DNA of 9,998 nt from an uncultured Planctomycetota bacterium. GTDB lineage: Bacteria; Planctomycetota; Planctomycetia; Pirellulales; Thermoguttaceae. The stretch spans positions 1 to 9,998 of the forward strand of contig CADBTE010000236.1 in assembly GCA_902797455.1 (NCBI GenBank). The letters run 5' to 3'. Within the stretch, counting starts at the first letter, position 1, and each line of letters starts with the position of its first letter. Below, piece by piece: positions 7,730-9,998 of this stretch. Position numbers and translations under genes: made by a program. A model generated the notes under the pieces. The model did no database searches, was not told the DNA's origin, and saw only the letters and a program-made list of their open reading frames with translations.

Positions 7730-7758
7730 TTGCGCCGGAGGGGATTATCGTTTATACT
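7730..7758 (+). promoter_or_regulatory. Sigma-70-type promoter of the SRP RNA
   Basis: TTGCGC (7730-7735) and TATACT (7753-7758) are separated by exactly 17 bases. The predicted start is near 7765, about 20 nt before the paired 5' end of the SRP RNA. This implies a short 5' leader that would have to be trimmed, as for E. coli 4.5S RNA, whose precursor RNase P cuts. It is the best promoter match in the window together with the one before the tRNA. Confidence 0.7.
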
Positions 7759-7783
7759 CACCCTACAATCAATTAGAAATTCC

Positions 7784-7898
7784 GCGGTTTCCTCAATGGG
7801 GGCCCCAGCAATGGGGGCCTGTGAACCTGGTCAGGTGAGAGATCAAGCAGCCATAAGCGGTAACTCTCATGTGCCGGGGCTCTTATTGGGGAAACCGC
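7784..7898 (+). ncRNA. ffs: Small bacterial signal recognition particle RNA (4.5S RNA)
   Basis: The segment contains the near-invariant SRP domain IV: GGTCAGG (7829-7835), a tetraloop hairpin, then AGCAGCC (7846-7852), with the downstream conserved TGTGCCGGG (7870-7878). Against E. coli 4.5S RNA the order is the same, but the apical stem-loop UCC-GGAA-GGA is replaced by UGA-GAGA-UCA (7836-7845). The pairs remain complementary and the loop remains GNRA. The base of the molecule is one uninterrupted 23-bp helix, 7784-7806 with 7876-7898, including four G-T pairs. The length of about 115 nt and the lack of an Alu-domain extension make it the small type. It binds Ffh and guides nascent inner-membrane proteins to FtsY and the Sec translocon. 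It lies between its own promoter and dnaX; scr next to dnaX is also known in Bacillus. The exact 5' end is inferred from pairing. Confidence 0.93.
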
Positions 7899-7905
7899 TT
7901 TTTTT
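7876..7905 (+). terminator. Intrinsic terminator formed by the SRP RNA base helix
   Basis: The 3' strand of the 23-bp base helix (7876-7898) ends in ...AACCGC and runs straight into T7 (7899-7905). A second copy of the pattern CGCTTTTTT follows at 7907-7915. The stem closes over the whole RNA rather than a small loop, so the RNA's own structure doubles as the terminator. Efficiency matters because dnaX starts 28 nt after the T tract. Confidence 0.6.
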
Positions 7906-7933
7906 ACGCTTTTTTGCCGCTCACCGTCATTGA

Positions 7934-9745
7934 ATGTCCGAGTTTCCCGAAGAAAATCACGCCGCTTCCTACCAGGTGGTCGCTCGACGTTACCGTCCCC
8001 AAGGGTTCGATGAACTCATCGGTCAAGAGCAGATCGCCCATATCTTGGCCGAGGCGATCAAGACCGGCCGAGTCGGGCACGCCTATCTGTTCACCGGCTC
8101 GCGCGGTGTCGGGAAGACCTCCGCGGCCCGCATCTTCGCCAAGGCACTCAACTGCGAAAAAGGGCCGACGACCACCCCGTGCAATCAGTGCGAAATTTGC
8201 GAGGCGATCACCAGCGGCGAAGATATCGATGTCTTGGAGATCGACGGCGCCAGCAACCGGGGGGTTGAGGAGATCCGCCAAATCCGAAGCGGCGCGTCCA
8301 TTCGGCCCAGCCGTTCCCGCTACAAGATCTATATCATCGACGAAGTCCACATGCTTACCCGCGACGCGTTCAACGCGCTGCTCAAGACGCTCGAGGAACC
8401 GCCGGGGCATGTGAAGTTCATCTTTTGCACGACCGAGCCCCAGAAGATTCCGATCACCATCCTGTCTCGCTGCCAGCGATTCGATTTTTCGAATGTCAGC
8501 TCCAAGAGCATTGCCGCCCATCTGGCGAGTATCGCCGCTAAAGAGGGTCTCGAGGTGGAACCGGGGGTCTTGGAGCTTCTGGCGCGCCATGCCTCCGGAT
8601 CGATGCGTGACGCGCTCTCGCTTCTGGAGCAGCTTCTGTCGTTCAGCACCGGTTCCGTCACGCTGGACGGCGTTCACGCGATGCTTGGGACGGTCGACGA
8701 TCAGAAGATCCTCGATCTGGTTGCCGCTGTACGAAACGAAGATACCCGTGAGATTTTCAAAAAACTCGACGAAATTGCCCGCAGCGGGGTCGATTTCGGT
8801 ATTTTAATGGAGCAGCTTTTAAAAGCGTTCCGCGATCTTCTGGCGATGACCGCCGGTTGTACCGAGAGCGATCGTGGGGAGGCCGATTTTGAGTTCCTCT
8901 TCCACGAGGTCACCCCGGAATTACAGGAGATAGCCGCCTTCTTTGGGGCCGACCGCATCATCGCCTCGATGCAGTTAATAGACCAGGCGATCACCCGCAT
9001 GCGTTACAGCACCCAAAGCCGGGTTCTCGCCGAGCTGACGATGGTTCGCCTGGCGCGGCTTCGCGCCACCGAACTTGTCGCCGCGCTGATCGATCGCCTC
9101 AAAGCGGGTAACCCCGCCAAACTGACCTATATCCCCGATGATAATCGGCGTTCGGCGCTTCCTCCGAGCGTTTCGGCCCCGCGCCTAACGGGCGCGGGAG
9201 CGGCGGTTTCTTCCGACATCTCGGCTCGTGTCCCGGCCGCCTCGGCGCCCCCGCGGCAAAGTACCGAGCACGTGACGGAGGCCTCCGCCGCCGAGATGCC
9301 CCCCACCGGTCCGCCTGCGGCGGCTGACCTGCGCCGGTTTTCCCCGCAGCAGCTCAAGGAACTTTGGACCGAGACGCTCAGTTCCGGGTCCCTGGGGCCG
9401 GCGCTTTCGGCCCAAGCCCTCTCGGCCTCGGGCTTTAAAGCCGAGGACTCCTCGACACTGGTTGTCTTTTTCCCCGATACCTCCGTTTCCTCGATGAGGT
9501 ATTGCCAGACGGAAGACAAGAAAATCCTTTCGGTCCTGACAGAGCGGCTCGGCGGCGGGATCCACCTTAAATGGGCGACGGTGAAATCAGCTCCTCCCGC
9601 CGCCGAGGCGCCGTCCCAAACGCGTGCCTCCCATTTAGATCAGGCAGCGATGTTCCGCCAAAAGGTGAATCACCCCATCGTCCGCGCCGCGGAAGAAATT
9701 TTCGGCGCGCAGCTGAGAGATGTCCGTCCACCGGAAGGACAATAG
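7934..9745 (+). CDS. dnaX: DNA polymerase III subunit gamma/tau (clamp-loader ATPase)
   Basis: This 603-residue clamp-loader ATPase, with delta and delta', opens the beta clamp and loads it onto primed DNA; its tau form also links the polymerase cores. The start YQVVARRYRPQGFDELIGQ is classic. Walker A is GSRGVGKT (55-62), the zinc module uses Cys 74, 83, 86 and 89, Walker B is DEVH (136-139), sensor 1 is FCTTEP (164-169), the arginine finger is R179 in LSRCQRF, and sensor 2 is in SGSMRDALS. Domain III covers about 255-385. A Pro/Ala/Ser-rich linker (about 400-470) leads to a tau-like C-terminal domain ending IFGAQLRDVR. ATG 7934 immediately follows an in-frame TGA, so no longer form is possible. 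No Shine-Dalgarno sequence is seen. An in-frame T TTA AAA heptamer at 8818-8824 is described separately. Transcription probably depends on readthrough of the SRP RNA terminator or on an unseen promoter. Confidence 0.95.
   Translation: MSEFPEENHAASYQVVARRYRPQGFDELIGQEQIAHILAEAIKTGRVGHAYLFTGSRGVGKTSAARIFAKALNCEKGPTTTPCNQCEICEAITSGEDIDVLEIDGASNRGVEEIRQIRSGASIRPSRSRYKIYIIDEVHMLTRDAFNALLKTLEEPPGHVKFIFCTTEPQKIPITILSRCQRFDFSNVSSKSIAAHLASIAAKEGLEVEPGVLELLARHASGSMRDALSLLEQLLSFSTGSVTLDGVHAMLGTVDDQKILDLVAAVRNEDTREIFKKLDEIARSGVDFGILMEQLLKAFRDLLAMTAGCTESDRGEADFEFLFHEVTPELQEIAAFFGADRIIASMQLIDQAITRMRYSTQSRVLAELTMVRLARLRATELVAALIDRLKAGNPAKLTYIPDDNRRSALPPSVSAPRLTGAGAAVSSDISARVPAASAPPRQSTEHVTEASAAEMPPTGPPAAADLRRFSPQQLKELWTETLSSGSLGPALSAQALSASGFKAEDSSTLVVFFPDTSVSSMRYCQTEDKKILSVLTERLGGGIHLKWATVKSAPPAAEAPSQTRASHLDQAAMFRQKVNHPIVRAAEEIFGAQLRDVRPPEGQ
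8818..8877 (+). other. Candidate -1 frameshift signal inside dnaX
   Basis: In the dnaX frame the bases read CTT TTA AAA, so T TTA AAA (8818-8824) has the canonical X XXY YYZ phase. After a 5-nt spacer, CCGCGATC (8830-8837) can pair with GATCGTGG (8870-8877), one G-T included. Nested inside, CTGGCG (8840-8845) can pair with CGCCGG (8851-8856). The -1 frame would add 22 residues and stop at TGA 8890-8892, giving a 319-residue product. That cuts domain III short, unlike known gamma subunits, so the signal may be coincidental. Confidence 0.3.
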
Positions 9746-9755
9746 CGGCGCAAAA

Positions 9756-9792
9756 AGTCCCGCGGAAACAGGGGCTGATTCGCCTCATTTTT
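9756..9792 (+). terminator. Weak terminator-like structure after dnaX
   Basis: AGTCCC (9756-9761) can pair with GGGGCT (9771-9776), one G-T included, around a 9-nt loop, starting 10 nt after the dnaX stop. A T5 run comes only 11 nt later (9788-9792), which is too far for a standard intrinsic terminator. I see nothing else in the dnaX-tRNA gap apart from the tRNA promoter. Confidence 0.25.
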
Positions 9793-9805
9793 CCCGAACC
9801 CCCCC

Positions 9806-9833
9806 TTGCTGAAATTTTTGCCGGTGGGATAAT
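9806..9833 (+). promoter_or_regulatory. Promoter of the tRNA-Arg gene
   Basis: TTGCTG (9806-9811) and GATAAT (9828-9833) are 16 bases apart. TG at 9825-9826 provides an extended -10 (TG-N-GATAAT). The predicted start near 9840 lies about 40 nt before the tRNA, leaving a short leader with a small GGGG-taa-CCCC hairpin (9851-9861). The tRNA therefore probably has its own transcription unit rather than depending on dnaX. Confidence 0.6.
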
Positions 9834-9879
9834 ACACCCTGTCTTTTGGGGGGGTAACCCCTATAGCGAAAAGACGTGT

Positions 9880-9953
<74 letters not shown>

Positions 9954-9998
9954 GTAGATTAAACCCTTGTTTTTACGGGCTCTCGTCACTGTTGCTTA

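Noticed and set aside
7024..7776. A 250-codon open frame on the + strand overlapping the WecA gene and running into the SRP RNA promoter
   Set aside because: It is out of frame with WecA, Gly/Arg/Pro-rich and without motifs. The overlapping frame encodes all WecA signature motifs.
7682..7933. An 83-codon open frame with a GTG start covering the SRP RNA region
   Set aside because: It has no ribosome-binding site and no recognisable product, and it overlaps a well-supported structured RNA and its promoter.
8759..8764. A6 run in dnaX (TTC AAA AAA CTC) as a tau/gamma frameshift site like that of E. coli
   Set aside because: The heptamer would be C AAA AAA, which does not allow good -1 re-pairing in the P site. 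The site is even further from the usual gamma end.

Overview
The window is about 58-60% GC by eye and reads as a compact stretch of bacterial chromosome with all recognisable genes on the + strand. Protein style points to a planctomycete (Planctomycetota, possibly Pirellulales). Clues are a secreted FAD_oxidored protein with a discoidin-like tail beside a sulfatase/alkaline-phosphatase-like gene, a GldG-like membrane protein paired with an ABC ATPase, a MazG-like protein with a C-terminal cysteine tail, and the DnaX and WecA sequence style. The assignment rests on remembered family style; no search was run.

Layout. (1) Bases 1-136 are the C-terminal end of an alkaline-phosphatase/sulfatase-superfamily protein, followed by a probable intrinsic terminator. 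(2) 198-2531 encodes a secreted FAD-dependent oxidoreductase with an N-terminal beta-sandwich and a C-terminal F5/8 type C-like domain. (3) 2692-3015 encodes a small MazG-like nucleotide pyrophosphohydrolase. (4) 3083-6458 holds a membrane-anchored 803-residue protein and an ABC ATPase separated by one base, with no permease in view. (5) 6515-7660 encodes a WecA/TagO-type phosphoglycosyl transferase. (6) 7730-9745 holds a promoter, the small SRP RNA (4.5S/ffs) and dnaX. (7) 9806-9953 holds a promoter and tRNA-Arg(ACG). No gap exceeds 300 bases; the longest (7661-7933) contains the SRP RNA.

Function. The first two genes look like periplasmic or extracellular catabolic functions. The 803-residue protein and ATPase form a translational unit that probably acts at the membrane. 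WecA starts lipid-linked glycan synthesis. The 3' part is housekeeping: SRP RNA for membrane-protein targeting, DnaX as the clamp-loader ATPase, and an arginine tRNA.

Most of the window is ordinary. The points most worth a second look are the SRP RNA with a GAGA tetraloop whose closing stem differs from E. coli 4.5S but still pairs, the uninterrupted SRP base helix ending in T7 only 28 nt before a dnaX start with no visible ribosome-binding site, and an in-frame T TTA AAA heptamer in dnaX followed after 5 nt by a foldable structure. I found no convincing new defence or mobile system, CRISPR array, insertion sequence or phage gene.
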